Part shown: positions 1 through 9,286 of the stretch, piece by piece
How the letters are laid out: each line of letters begins with the position of its first letter
Position numbering within the stretch: the first letter of the stretch is position 1
Assembly (NCBI GenBank): GCA_963792125.1
Contig: CAWBVA010000003.1
Span: 1 to 64,000 of the forward strand
DNA length: 64,000 nucleotides
Direction of reading: 5' to 3'
DNA from: Methanocella_A sp963792125
Lineage (GTDB): Archaea; Halobacteriota; Methanocellia; Methanocellales; Methanocellaceae
Notes under the pieces: model-generated
Database searches by the model: none
Told to the model about the DNA's origin: nothing
The model's input: the letters and a program-made list of their open reading frames with translations, nothing else
Translations under genes and position numbers: made by a program

Positions 1-63
1 GATGAGTCATTGCCGCGATATAGTGTCCAGTATCATTCCTTTGTAAAACATTGAATACGCGGA

Positions 64-190
64 GCCGGCATCTAACACTACGTACACAACGTACACGACG
101 TACTACGTTATACCGGTAATGGCCAGCGTAGCCTTATTATTAAACGTAGTGTACGTCGTGTACGTTGTGTACGTAGTGTCTGGTGCCGGC
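64..190. repeat. Long inverted repeat with 9-bp internal period
   Basis: The left arm (64-109) and right arm (142-190) are near-perfect reverse complements, both bounded by GCCGGCA/TGCCGGC, with a loop of about 32 bases. Inside the arms a roughly 9-bp unit of the type ACGTACACA recurs. The design matches the elements at 18699, 20719 and 52800, although the unit sequence differs. It lies downstream of the HtrA-like gene, so it may act in RNA ends or be a small non-coding mobile element; neither is shown. Confidence 0.8.
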
Positions 191-289
191 CAGCCTATGA
201 AACGTAATACCAATCGATATATTAAAAAAGGGTCGGCGCCGTGGTGGTGTGTTACGGCGCCGGCAGGGTGTTGATGGATGGATGGATAA

Positions 290-1348
290 TTATTGCTCGA
301 TGATGGCGGGCCTTGACTCCTCTGGCACGACCTTGAGCTGGATGCGCTCATAGCGCCTGATGGCTGCCAGCGTTACGGCCTTTCCGATCATGTCCTCGGT
401 GAGCAGCTTGTGCAGGTCGTCGATGCTGGAGACCGGGTTCTCCTCGAGGCCGATGATAACGTCGCCAGGCTCAAGCCCTGCCTTCTGCGCGGGGCCGCCC
501 TTCTCGATGCTGACCACGAGCACGCCCTTCCCGGACGAGAGCTTCATCGTTTTGACGAAATCCTCCTTGAGGTCGACATTCTGGCCGGCCATGCCGATGC
601 GGCCCCGGCGGATGCGGCCGTCGCGCATCAGGCTGGAGGCCACGAACTTCGCGATATTGGACGGGATGGCGAAACAGATGCCCTGTGCCGGCAGGATGAT
701 GGCCGTGTTGACGCCGATCACCTCGCCGCGGGAGTTGACCAGCGGGCCGCCGGAGTTGCCCGGGTTAAGGGATGCGTCGGTCTGGATGACGTCGTCGATC
801 AGCCGGCCTGTGCTGGTACGCAGGGAGCGGCCCAGCGCGCTGACCACGCCTGAGGTGACCGTGCACTGGAATCCGTAGGGGTTGCCAATGGCGATCACCA
901 TCTGGCCGACCTTCAGGCGACTGTGATTCGCCCAGCTTCGCGGCCACAAGATCCTGCGCTTCGATGCGGATGACCGCGAGATCAGTGTCCGGGTCGTCGC
1001 CAATGAGCGCGCCGGGAAGTGGCGGCCGTCGGACAGCGCGACGTCGATGTCTATCGCGTCGTGCACGACGTGGCTGTTCGTCAGGATGAACCCGTCCGGG
1101 GTGAAGATGAAGCCCGAGCCGCTGCCCGGCACCTCGCGCATGGCGCCGCGGCCGAACATCGTCGGCTGGGCCATACGCTTCTTCACGTCGATCTTGACGA
1201 CCGAGGGGCTGACCTTCTCGACCGCGCCGACCACGGCTCTCGAATAGGCATCGAGCAGCCCGTCGTCGGATGCCGGGATGGTGCCCGGTGCCTGTGTCTC
1301 GTATGTTTCCTGGTTGGTGCTTGAAACAGTTTTGATTATCGTGTCCAT
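290..1348 (-). CDS. HtrA/DegP-like serine protease, catalytic-Asp segment out of frame
   Basis: The 352-residue product has a trypsin-like domain followed by one PDZ domain (about residues 255-345). His93 lies in TNSHVV and the nucleophile Ser199 in GNSGGP. The ATG at 1348 is preferred because a GAAAGG-like site precedes it. No signal peptide is visible, so it probably acts in the cytoplasm on misfolded proteins. Residues of about 114-143 are not protease-like. In the neighbouring frame the same DNA encodes DPDTDLAVIR and LVAAKLGESQ, the conserved segment with the catalytic Asp. A base lost near 1013-1018 and a base gained near 915-920 therefore compensate. As written the protein lacks its Asp; a sequence error is as likely as a real change. 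Confidence 0.85.
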   Translation of the reverse strand: MDTIIKTVSSTNQETYETQAPGTIPASDDGLLDAYSRAVVGAVEKVSPSVVKIDVKKRMAQPTMFGRGAMREVPGSGSGFIFTPDGFILTNSHVVHDAIDIDVALSDGRHFPARSLATTRTLISRSSASKRRILWPRSWANHSRLKVGQMVIAIGNPYGFQCTVTSGVVSALGRSLRTSTGRLIDDVIQTDASLNPGNSGGPLVNSRGEVIGVNTAIILPAQGICFAIPSNIAKFVASSLMRDGRIRRGRIGMAGQNVDLKEDFVKTMKLSSGKGVLVVSIEKGGPAQKAGLEPGDVIIGLEENPVSSIDDLHKLLTEDMIGKAVTLAAIRRYERIQLKVVPEESRPAIIEQ

Positions 1349-1789
1349 GTTATCTTCTGACCTTTCTTTATTGATCGTTCTGCCAGGCTGTGCCTGCCGT
1401 GCCGGGGGTAAAGTCCCGGGCTGGCCGGACATATACAATTTACCTATTGTAAATATTGATGGTATTAATACTTTTCGCAAGTGGGCATCAATAACGGAGC
1501 GGTTGCCTGGCATGAAAATAAAAAGGGTTACGTGGCCTGCGTTCCCTGATAATAGATATATATCTCTTCGCTCGGGCAGATGTAAGAATAAGCCAGCACG
1601 AGCCCGGTATCCGTGTCAAACGTGATCTGTAGAGGTCCCTGTGTCCGGGACCTCGGCTACCTATATATAAGGTATATCCGGATTACGATTATGGCGAGAT
1701 CGTTTACTTTCGGGACCCGGACAGCTTATGTTTATAATATAGTAATCACATATATCACAATTGCCTGATATTCAGGCGGCAGGAATAAA
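1349..1789. other. Divergent promoter region, no gene seen
   Basis: This spacer of about 440 bases separates the divergent HtrA-like and surface-protein genes. AT-rich TATA-like stretches occur near 1430-1470 (reading leftward) and near 1664-1675 and 1731-1742 (reading rightward). I see no conserved coding sequence or RNA gene. Promoter calls rest on composition and position only. Confidence 0.4.
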
Positions 1790-4700
1790 ATGGGGTCAAA
1801 TAAACCGGGTCTTAAACTTAAAACGAACATGATCGTATTGTTCGTGGTGTGTGTTGCGTCTATTATGGCTTTTTCGGCGACGGCCACAGCGGCGACAGTA
1901 ACATTCCAGGGGCACGCGTACCTGGACAACGAAGCGCATCCGCTGGATGGCGTGTCGATTTCCGTAACATATGGTACGTCATCAGAGCGGCAATACGCCG
2001 ATGCAGCATCTCTTACCGGTGAGATGGGATACAGGTTCCTATTACTTCTCATTGCCATATACACGGGGAGAGTGCGCATCTGACCGCCACATATAGCGGC
2101 ACGACCGCTCACCATATGATTATACTCCTCAGGCAAGCCGGGATGGGCTGACAACTATTAACTCACAACTTCGTCTTCCACAGCCCGTCCCGATACCCAC
2201 GTCTACACCAGTGCCCCCGCCGCCTCCACCCAATACACCTCCGTCAACTCCGCCAGCTTCTCCCACTCCTGTCTTTATCAACCCGGACCTGACCTTCCAG
2301 CCTCCGAGTGACTACTACCTGTTCCTGACCGACTACGACGGCAAAAGAATCTCGATCGTCGACCTCTCCACTAACAAGGTGATTAAGAACATCGCGGTAG
2401 ACGGCCATCCGTTCCGCATCGACTTCACCCCGGACAACACGAAAGCCTACGTTTGCTGTGATATCGATAATGATCGCACGGAAGTCTGTGTCATCGACCT
2501 GGCCCAGGACGCCGAGGTGGCCCGGATCAGGCTGCTCTATACGTGCAATCCCCGGTCTGTCACATTCAGTCCTGATGGTAAAACTGCTTACATAGTATCG
2601 TATGACTACAGTAGTCTGGGCGACGCCGTATGGACATATGATACCTCCACGTACCAGGTGATCGACCTCTTCAGCACGACCGGGGGCTCTCTGGTCACCT
2701 TAAACCCGGGCCACGACCGCCTGATCGTCGGCAGCGGTTTCGGGTACTTAAGCGTACTGGACATTGCGACGGGGGCAACTCTCCAGACTGTCATGGCGAG
2801 TGTATCCGGGTTCGACCGCATGAAGGTCTCGCCCGATGGTAAATACATCATTGCCTACAATAATAAAGAGAATATGTTGTACAGGATCGACCTGTCCACT
2901 TTTGCCATCGTAAAAATACCCTACGTGGACTTCGGAGAGAATGGCCCGGCAGACTGGTGGGCGACGGACCTCAGCATCACCCCTGATGGAAAGCTTGCTG
3001 TGCTTTCCTTCCAGGACTATGACATAATCACGACTTACAATATCGTCGGGGATTTCCACCGTACGGGCCACGATGATATCCAGGGTTTCAGCAGCGGCCC
3101 TGTGGCGTTCGGCCTGAACGGTGATTTCATCTATATGTTCGAGAACGGAGATGTCTCTGTCTATAATAAAACGACCAGCGCGGTGCAAGAATATGCTTTC
3201 ATGGGGACGATACCTGTCAGCTTCAGCCCCCGGAGCATGGTCGTCCATAAGAAGATCGTCTCTTCCGGCGGCAGCAGCCCGCCTATGGCACAGATTTCCC
3301 CCTTGTACCAGGGCAGCAGCGGCAACAAGGGACGTGCGGTCACCTCCGGAAGCCCGGCCATCGCAGGGGAAGGCGGCACGCTGTACGTATGCAACAAAGA
3401 CGCAAACAGTGTCTCTGTCATCAACGCGAGCACCGGGACGATCGAGAGCACGATCAGTGTGCAGAGTGACCCGATGGCGGCAGCCGTGTCCCCTGACTGT
3501 AAATACCTGTACGTGGTCAGCCGGTACCCGGGCAAGCTTACTGTCTTCGATACTGTGACGAAGGCGGTCGTGAAAAGTGCGGACATCAGTTCGTCCTACG
3601 TGCAGGATGTAGGCGTGAGCCTCGACGGGAAATACGTGTACGTTGCGGATGCCGGCCCGGACTACGTCCGGGTCTTCGACGCAGCCACACTGCAGGAGAT
3701 AAAGGATGTCACCGACCTGTTCCCCTACAGCTTCAGGGTTGCTGTTAACCCTGCGGGCGGAGCGCTCTACACTACCGTGACTGACGAGATCCATATTGCC
3801 CCCGGCATCGCTGTCATTGACCCTGTCACCTATAAAACAGTCCGGACCATCCGCTATTCCGGCTACGAGGCCGTACAATTCAACGGTAACGGGAGCAGGG
3901 CATTTGTTCTGGACCCGTTCGACAACGCAGTTGCGATGCTAGATACAGGCAGCATGAAGATGCTCTACAGGGACATGATCGGTGTCGGCCAGAACCCCGT
4001 GAGTTCGGTCGAGAACGCAAACCACAGCCTGCTGTATGTATTGGGCGAAGGTGACCAGACCGTGTCCATCATCAACACATCGACTGCAAAAGTGGTGGAT
4101 AAGCTGGACCTCAGCAGCGTTACGCCTGCAGGCGGCAAAGCCCCGAAGATTGCCGTTGGCGCTAACGGGACCCTGCTGTACGTTGTGTACTCCGGGGCGA
4201 ACAAGATGCTTGCCATCGACATCGCATCCGCCCGGGTGGCATTCAGCGTTGCTGTCGGGGCCAACCCGGTGGATCTGATTCTCGCCTACCCACGTGAGAC
4301 TGCACAGCCGCAGCCGGTCGACGTTACGGGGCCGCAGCAGCCCTGGTACTCCGGCATTCATACCGGACTTTTCCAGAACTTTACTGTGCCTGGCCAGTAC
4401 CAGACAGGCGGCAAGAAGGTAAGGATCAATGGCAGCACTATAAACATATCCGATGGCTCGTCGATCTCGGGTCTGCTCAAGGGCGGCCTGTTCATAATAC
4501 CGCTTCTTGACAAAGACGGAAAACAGATAGGCGAGATTGACGCATCGGTCAACGCCGATGCAGGATCGTCGAACGGGACGATCAGCGGCGGTACGATGGT
4601 CCTGGGCCAGAACGGCTCGCTGGCAGGCGAGGGGACCAGTCTCCTGGTAGAAGCGGCTCTCAATGGCATGCCGGCAGACCCTGGCCTGAACGTGTCTTTT

Positions 4701-5141
4701 GTGCCTGCAGACGAGCCCTTACCGGGTGCTATCCTTGAGTTCCTCAAAAAGAATGGCCTCAGCCCTGTCGGGCGGCCGGCGGCACTGGTCCACATCGACA
4801 GGCAAAACCTGGTAAACGGCCGGGACATCCGGTCGGCGACACTGAAGTTTACTGCGCCTGCACTGGACGGCGACCTGAAGTACTACGTGGTCAGGCAGCG
4901 TGACGATGGCAAATGCGAACTGCTCAAGACGGTGCAGACAAATAGTACGGACGGAAAAAACGTGGTCATCGAGGCGAGTTCGCCGGACGGCTTCTCTACC
5001 TTTGCAATGGTCAAAGCCACCGGGACTCCAGTGGCATCGCCTGCGCCGTCAGGGAGTGAACTGGGCGTAGCATTCGCGGTCGTGTCGTTGATGTTAATCG
5101 GCCTAATTGCTATAAGCAGGGTTAAACAGGACAAACGCTGA
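1790..5141 (+). pseudogene. Secreted beta-propeller (YVTN-type) surface protein, frame broken near its N-terminus
   Basis: The start at 1790 follows GGCAGG and gives a signal peptide (hydrophobic stretch IVLFVVCVASIMAF), then a small Ig/carboxypeptidase-regulatory-like domain. Frame is lost about 2030-2120, where three single-base shifts restore continuity into a proline-rich linker. From 2290 to about 4290 many repeats of the type GxxLYVxN...VSVIxxxT form YVTN-like propeller blades. A domain resembling PGF-pre-PGF follows (SPDGFSTFAMV near 4985), then one membrane helix and a basic tail. It is likely an envelope-anchored protein displayed outside the cell. The long downstream frame is intact, so sequence error in the first 350 bases is plausible. 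Its stop nearly touches the convergent acetyltransferase gene. Confidence 0.75.
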
Positions 5142-5142
5142 C

Positions 5143-5676
5143 TTACCTCTGGCCGGGCCTGTCGAGCGCGAACCGTATATGGCCCGGCTCGGAGGCCCCC
5201 GGCACCTGCCTGAAGCCTGCCCGGGCCAGTACCCGGATCGAAGGCTCGTTATCCGGCAGCGTCTCCGCTATGACCATACACACTTCGGGGTGTGAGAACG
5301 CCCACCCGGTCAGCGCATGCACTGCCTCGGTCGCGTATCCTTTCCTCTGGTATTGCGGCAGCAAGGAATATCCGATAGCTACGACGCCGTCAACCGGCGG
5401 TGACGTGAAGCCGCCGCTCCCGATCAGCGTACGATTGCCCGACCGGGGCTCCGCGAGGATCCAGTACCAGTTCAGCCACCCGGCAAGCTCCGGTTCTCTC
5501 TGCAATTTTCCGGCAAAAAACTCCATCACGTCCCTGACGTTCTCCGGGGGCCAGTTTTCCGGGACATCCGCCCGGAGCGCTTCCGCCAGCCGGCTGCGAC
5601 CGGCGACCTCTGCAGTGCCCAGTACGTCAGTCTCCGCGATTAGCTCCAGTCGTTCCGTCCGGATTTTCAGGCCCAT
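5143..5676 (-). CDS. GNAT-family N-acetyltransferase (RimJ/RimL-like)
   Basis: The 177-residue protein has the GNAT pattern: an N-terminal strand (IRTERLELIA), a central beta segment (GYSLLPQYQRKGYATEAV) holding the acetyl-CoA pyrophosphate loop Q/RxxGxA, and a C-terminal NxxSxxVLxxxGF-type segment (NEPSIRVLARAGF). It should transfer an acetyl group from acetyl-CoA to an amine; the substrate cannot be read from sequence. It looks like a single-gene unit facing the surface-protein gene, with almost no spacer between the two stops. Confidence 0.9.
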   Translation of the reverse strand: MGLKIRTERLELIAETDVLGTAEVAGRSRLAEALRADVPENWPPENVRDVMEFFAGKLQREPELAGWLNWYWILAEPRSGNRTLIGSGGFTSPPVDGVVAIGYSLLPQYQRKGYATEAVHALTGWAFSHPEVCMVIAETLPDNEPSIRVLARAGFRQVPGASEPGHIRFALDRPGQR

Positions 5677-5883
5677 CCTGTTAACGCTCCTGTATGAACG
5701 ATATCTTAAGCGCTCATGGCTATTTATAACCGATGAGCGGCATCCTTAAACCGGCAAGCCTGCGTCATTCCCGCTTTTAACGTTATCACATGTATATCCC
5801 TCTTGCCGGGATATTACCTACAGGATTAGATGAGATGCTGGCCGGAGATGCCAGGAAAAACGGACAAAGGACAGAGGTAACCT

Positions 5884-6228
5884 ATGGCAGCTTACAGGAT
5901 GGACGGAGGCCGGCTGTTTTACGTGGAGCACGAGTGCCAGAGCGCGAGAGGACCGGGCCCTAACCCGCGACATATGCTCAACAACAAGGTCCACCACGCG
6001 AAATACGTCGTCAGGATGTACTACATCGGGGAACTGAGCACATCGAGGGCAAACGTGAACAGCTTCGCCTACATGACCGAAAACGTTATGGGCGAAGGCG
6101 GCACGAACGCCTACGTGAACTGCCCGCTGTGCGGCTCCGAAGGCAGGATAGCCACCGACGCGAACAACCTGATCGAGCTTAAGGAGTCCCTCGGCAGGAC
6201 TGAAATGACCGAGTCGCCTTTCAGGTGA
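5884..6228 (+). CDS. Small conserved-looking protein with CPLCG motif
   Basis: The 114-residue product is not one I recognise. A good ribosome binding site (AGAGGTAA) precedes the ATG. Near the C-terminus NCPLCGSEG is half of a zinc-ribbon-like motif; the only other Cys (position about 18) is not paired with a second one, so a full zinc site is doubtful. The protein is basic to neutral with no membrane segment, so probably cytoplasmic. Codon use matches neighbouring genes, which supports it being real. Confidence 0.65.
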   Translation: MAAYRMDGGRLFYVEHECQSARGPGPNPRHMLNNKVHHAKYVVRMYYIGELSTSRANVNSFAYMTENVMGEGGTNAYVNCPLCGSEGRIATDANNLIELKESLGRTEMTESPFR

Positions 6229-6238
6229 CCGGGGCTGT

Positions 6239-6628
6239 TTAGCACAGCCCGTTTTCGTCCCGCTCCTTAAAAGCCTCTTTTGCCGCGTACAACCCGTTCA
6301 GCGCGGCGGGAAACCCGGCGTAGACCGCCATCTGGATGATCGCTTCCGCGATCTCTTCCCGGCTCCAGCCGGCGTTCAGCGCACCGTTGATGTGCGACTT
6401 CAGCTGTAGCGGGGCATTGCCCAGCGCCGTCAGCGCCGCTACGGTCGCAAGTTCCCGGGACTTGACGTCCAGCCCCGGGCGGCTGTAGATATCACCGTAC
6501 GCAAACTCGAAGACATACCGGGTCATGTCCGGCGCGACGTCGTGCAGGTTCTCCGCCAGTCGTGCCGCGTTCTCAGGGTTTATCCTGTCAAGCAGCTCCT
6601 TGCCACGCTCGTACCTCTCATCGCTCAT
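6239..6628 (-). CDS. Carboxymuconolactone decarboxylase-family protein
   Basis: The roughly 129-residue protein carries the alpha-helical CMD core: KSRELATVAALTALG, then SHINGALNAGWSREEIAE and a final helix. It lacks the CxxC of AhpD-type peroxidase reductases, so it resembles the 4-carboxymuconolactone decarboxylase branch. In methanogens such proteins are common and mostly uncharacterised. The start at 6628 is chosen for the GAGGT about 8 bases upstream; earlier in-frame starts at 6670 and 6730 lack such a site. It diverges from the YkgJ-like gene next door. Confidence 0.85.
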   Translation of the reverse strand: MSDERYERGKELLDRINPENAARLAENLHDVAPDMTRYVFEFAYGDIYSRPGLDVKSRELATVAALTALGNAPLQLKSHINGALNAGWSREEIAEAIIQMAVYAGFPAALNGLYAAKEAFKERDENGLC

Positions 6629-6735
6629 TATCGCAGACCTCGACTTATCTGTAAGGGACTGATCGGTCATAGCTTTTATCCGGTGGTGACCGGGACGCAA
6701 AACATGTATAAACGATGGAATAATACCCACCTGAC

Positions 6736-7437
6736 ATGGACGCTCTACGCATCAAGGGACTGACGGTGGTCAGCGGCAGTGACCTGAAATGCCGCGGGTG
6801 CGGCACCTGCTGCTCCGTCTACGAGACCATCAACATCAACGTCAGCGACATCTTTCACATTTCCACGTACCTTGGCATAACCCCTGAGGCGTTTTTCGAG
6901 CAATATTGCCGCAAGATGGAGGACGGCAAAGGTGGGGCCACCTTCATACTGGACGTGAATGGCGGATGCATGTTCAGGCGGGATGACAAATGCGCCATCT
7001 ATCCAGTGCGCCCTGACACGTGCGCCATGCACCCCTTCGATTTTCCCGGCATCAACATTTCGCACCATGCGAAGGCCGAGGTGTCTGCAGACGAGTACAA
7101 GTCCTGTTTTATTCGTGAGATGCCCGACGACCTGATCATCGTGCCGGACCTGGAGCGGATGGTCAGCAGCCTGATCCTGGCCATGGTCAAGGAACTGTAC
7201 CTGGCCCGGGGCGGCGGGGACTTCGAAGGGCAGGCGGCTGCGGCTTCTCACAACAGCGGCATGGCACAGGTGAATAATCCCCGGATGCGGGAGATGATGC
7301 ACCGTAAGCTGCTCAACGATATGATCCGCAACGCTCCCATCGACCCGGATACGAATGAGCCGGCGCTCACTGCCGAAGAGATCAGGCAGATATGCAACCA
7401 CGTGCGGGGACAGGCAAAATCGAAGAACGAGCCTTGA
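6736..7437 (+). CDS. YkgJ-family cysteine cluster protein
   Basis: The 233-residue product begins with CRGCGTCCSV (CxxCxxCC), followed by a cysteine in EQYC, then GGCMF, DKCAIYPVRPDTC and SCF. This is the YkgJ/CxxCxxCC pattern, a family proposed to bind zinc or an Fe-S cluster. The tail, past residue 150, is family-unspecific and helical. Function is not known; some relatives are linked to metal or flagellar processes. It starts close to the divergent CMD gene, so the two probably share a short promoter region. Confidence 0.85.
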   Translation: MDALRIKGLTVVSGSDLKCRGCGTCCSVYETININVSDIFHISTYLGITPEAFFEQYCRKMEDGKGGATFILDVNGGCMFRRDDKCAIYPVRPDTCAMHPFDFPGINISHHAKAEVSADEYKSCFIREMPDDLIIVPDLERMVSSLILAMVKELYLARGGGDFEGQAAAASHNSGMAQVNNPRMREMMHRKLLNDMIRNAPIDPDTNEPALTAEEIRQICNHVRGQAKSKNEP

Positions 7438-7489
7438 TTTTTGTCTGCAGGTTATATTCCGCAGGCATCATGGATAAATGGAGAGTTTG

Positions 7490-7994
7490 ATGGACGTTTT
7501 TACGGCAATCAGCCAGCGAAAGAGTGTCAGGGCTTATAAGACCGGAAGATCGACGAAGATACGCTCAGTCGTGTGCTGGAGGCAGGCAGGATCGCGCCAT
7601 CGGCGGCAACCGGCAGACTGGAAATTCATCGTGGTGACTGACGGAAACCCGGAAGAAACTGGCAGTGGCGGCCGGTACGATGTTCTACCAGGCGTCGGTG
7701 GTCATCGCCGGATGCGCCATCGCGCCCGATTATGTGATGATGTGCGGGCAGTCCGCAGGCATCATCGATGTTTCCATCGCATTCTCTTTCATGATGCTGC
7801 AGGCGACGGAACTGGGCCTCGGCACCTGCTGGCTCGGCGCCTTCGACGAGAACGCGGTAAGAAAAATCCTCGGGGTGCCGGACCATGTACGTATCGTTGC
7901 GATGACTCCGCTGGGGTACCCTGACGATGTGCCGGCAGGTCGGCCGCGCAAAAGCCTGGACGAGGTCATGTGTCGTGATCGATACCGGGAATAA
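7490..7994 (+). pseudogene. Nitroreductase-family FMN protein, frame broken by several indels
   Basis: A GGAGAG site precedes the ATG at 7490. The beginning (FTAISQRKSVRAYKT) and the last 110 residues (AAGTMFYQASVV to SLDEVMCRD) are typical nitroreductase, including GLGTCWLGAF. Between 7545 and 7655 four one-base shifts are needed to keep the protein continuous: the residues IDEDTLSRVLEAGRIAPSA lie in one frame and WKFIVVTD in another. Repaired, it would be about 168 residues and bind FMN, using NAD(P)H or a related donor. All changes are in short homopolymers, so sequence error is a serious alternative to true decay. Confidence 0.75.
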
Positions 7995-8328
7995 CCGCCT
8001 GTAATATTATATATATACCGGGAATAACCAACTAATTCTTATTTTCAAATATTTAGCATATAATATTACCAAAAAATATATATGTACATCTATGGTACAG
8101 AAGTATGCGATGGTCCGGGGTGCGCATGCTTCTGATTTCTGAATCATACCCCCAATAGCTTCTGAAATGAAAAATCCGCCCCGGCCATTTTTATAATATT
8201 TTCTTACGATAGAATGGCCTATGAAAAATCTATTAATCTACAGGTAATTATAAAACTGATAAAATAAATTTAAACAAAGTAATTAATCGCCGGAATGGTA
8301 ATTTTAATTTTGATTAAAAATGAAAAAG
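7995..8328. other. AT-rich spacer, no gene seen
   Basis: About 330 bases of strongly AT-rich DNA with TATATATA runs near 8010 and 8075-8090. The compositional drop against the GC-rich genes is typical for spacers here and may contain promoter elements for neither-side genes, since the nitroreductase ends into it and the tRNA on the other strand also ends into it. I see no coding sequence or RNA fold. Confidence 0.5.
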
Positions 8329-8402
8329 AGCCTCCGGCGAGATTTGAACTCGCGACCTGCTGATTACAAATCAGCCGCTATGCCGGGCTAAGCCACAGAG
8401 GC
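8329..8402 (-). tRNA. tRNA-Thr (anticodon TGT)
   Basis: The minus strand folds as a cloverleaf: acceptor GCCTCTG pairs with CGGAGGC (one G-T pair), the anticodon stem GCTGA/TCAGC encloses loop TTTGTAA with T33 and anticodon TGT, and the T arm is GCGAG-TTCAAAT-CTCGC. The discriminator is T and CCA is not encoded. No intron is seen. Confidence 0.92.
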
Positions 8403-8602
8403 ACATTGAACGAAGCATATTACACATATGCGGTATTTAAAATTTGCGGGCTCCCGGTTTGACGATAGCCTCATTAAGAGACGAATATTACCGGTTTGGC
8501 CACCTTGCGTGTCTGGCTGGCGGCTGTTTTATCCTTATAGATCAATCTGCAGTTGGCCGGACGACTGTGGTAATCTTTACGCGGGCGATATTATCCCTTG
8601 AT

Positions 8603-8818
8603 CACCGTTCCATTGGCATTCCAGACGAGCAAAAGGAAAAGATATTCGAGCGCATGATGCGCGGAGAGACACGTACAATGGGCACAGGCCTCGGGCTATA
8701 CCTGGTGAAGACCCTGGTGGATTCCTATCACGGGAAGGTATGGGTCGAAGACCGTGTGCCGGGGGATTACCGGAAAGGAAGCCGGTTCGTCGTCCTGATA
8801 CCCGCAGTAATGGTGTGA
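8603..8818 (+). pseudogene. Histidine-kinase C-terminal remnant (HATPase end)
   Basis: About 70 codons from GIPDEQKEKIF through MGTGLGLYLVKTLVDSY to GDYRKGSRFVVLIPA match the G1 and G2 boxes and last strands of the histidine kinases at 33-51 kb. The DNG part of the G1 box, the N box and the whole dimerisation domain are absent. Upstream DNA in frame (from 8444) does not look like kinase. It is stranded between two tRNA genes of opposite orientation, which suggests an abandoned duplication. Confidence 0.85.
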
Positions 8819-8985
8819 CCTCAGCATTATAGCGTACTGATACAACCGGTTCCCGGGAAAAATGCATGATATCCAACGCGCGGCAGGCACCCGTATGTCC
8901 GAGACGCCCGCCGCACGATGCTGGCTGCCATCTTGCTTTTGGAAGTGGATAATGGCCTCATGGGAGATTTATATTTTTTGAGATA

Positions 8986-9058
8986 AGCCCCCGGTCAGAA
9001 TTGAACTGACGCATTGCCGATTACATGTCGGCCGCTCTGACCCCTAAGCCACGGAGGC
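8986..9058 (-). tRNA. tRNA-Thr(TGT)-like gene with A33
   Basis: On the minus strand acceptor GCCTCCG pairs with CGGGGGC, the T arm is GTCAG-TTCAATT-CTGAC and the anticodon stem GCCGA/TCGGC is perfect. The seven-base loop reads CATGTAA, giving anticodon TGT as in the tRNA at 8329 but with A instead of the near-universal U at position 33. It may be a second threonine tRNA with a base error, or a decaying duplicate. An alternative register (anticodon GTA) would break the stem. Confidence 0.7.
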
Positions 9059-9286
9059 ATCGGTACGATGCCTTGGTGGCATCGTTACGCTACTTCACTA
9101 TATGTTTACAATATAAGCATTTTAATAAAAAGATTATTATGGTTTTTTACGGATTGAATTGTATATGGCCGCGGTTAAAGCGGCTGATGATCATATGGTT
9201 GCGTTCGAAAAGTCCCCTGTATTCGTTATACGTGTGGTGTATATCGTTATATAGTCCAATAATCAACATAGACGGCAGCGGATACA

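Noticed and set aside
64..190. CRISPR-like array from repeated ACGTACAC units
   Set aside because: The repeats are 9 bp, without spacers, and arranged as a palindrome; no cas genes are in the window.
2748..3878. Long minus-strand open frame of 376 codons
   Set aside because: It is antisense to the beta-propeller gene; the composition (many His, Arg, Asp, Val) is that of an antisense frame in GC-rich DNA.
5790..5880. Short frame resembling a KaiC/RecA-type start (GILPTGLDEMLAGD)
   Set aside because: It has no Walker motif, ends soon and overlaps the ribosome binding region of the 5884 gene; likely chance.
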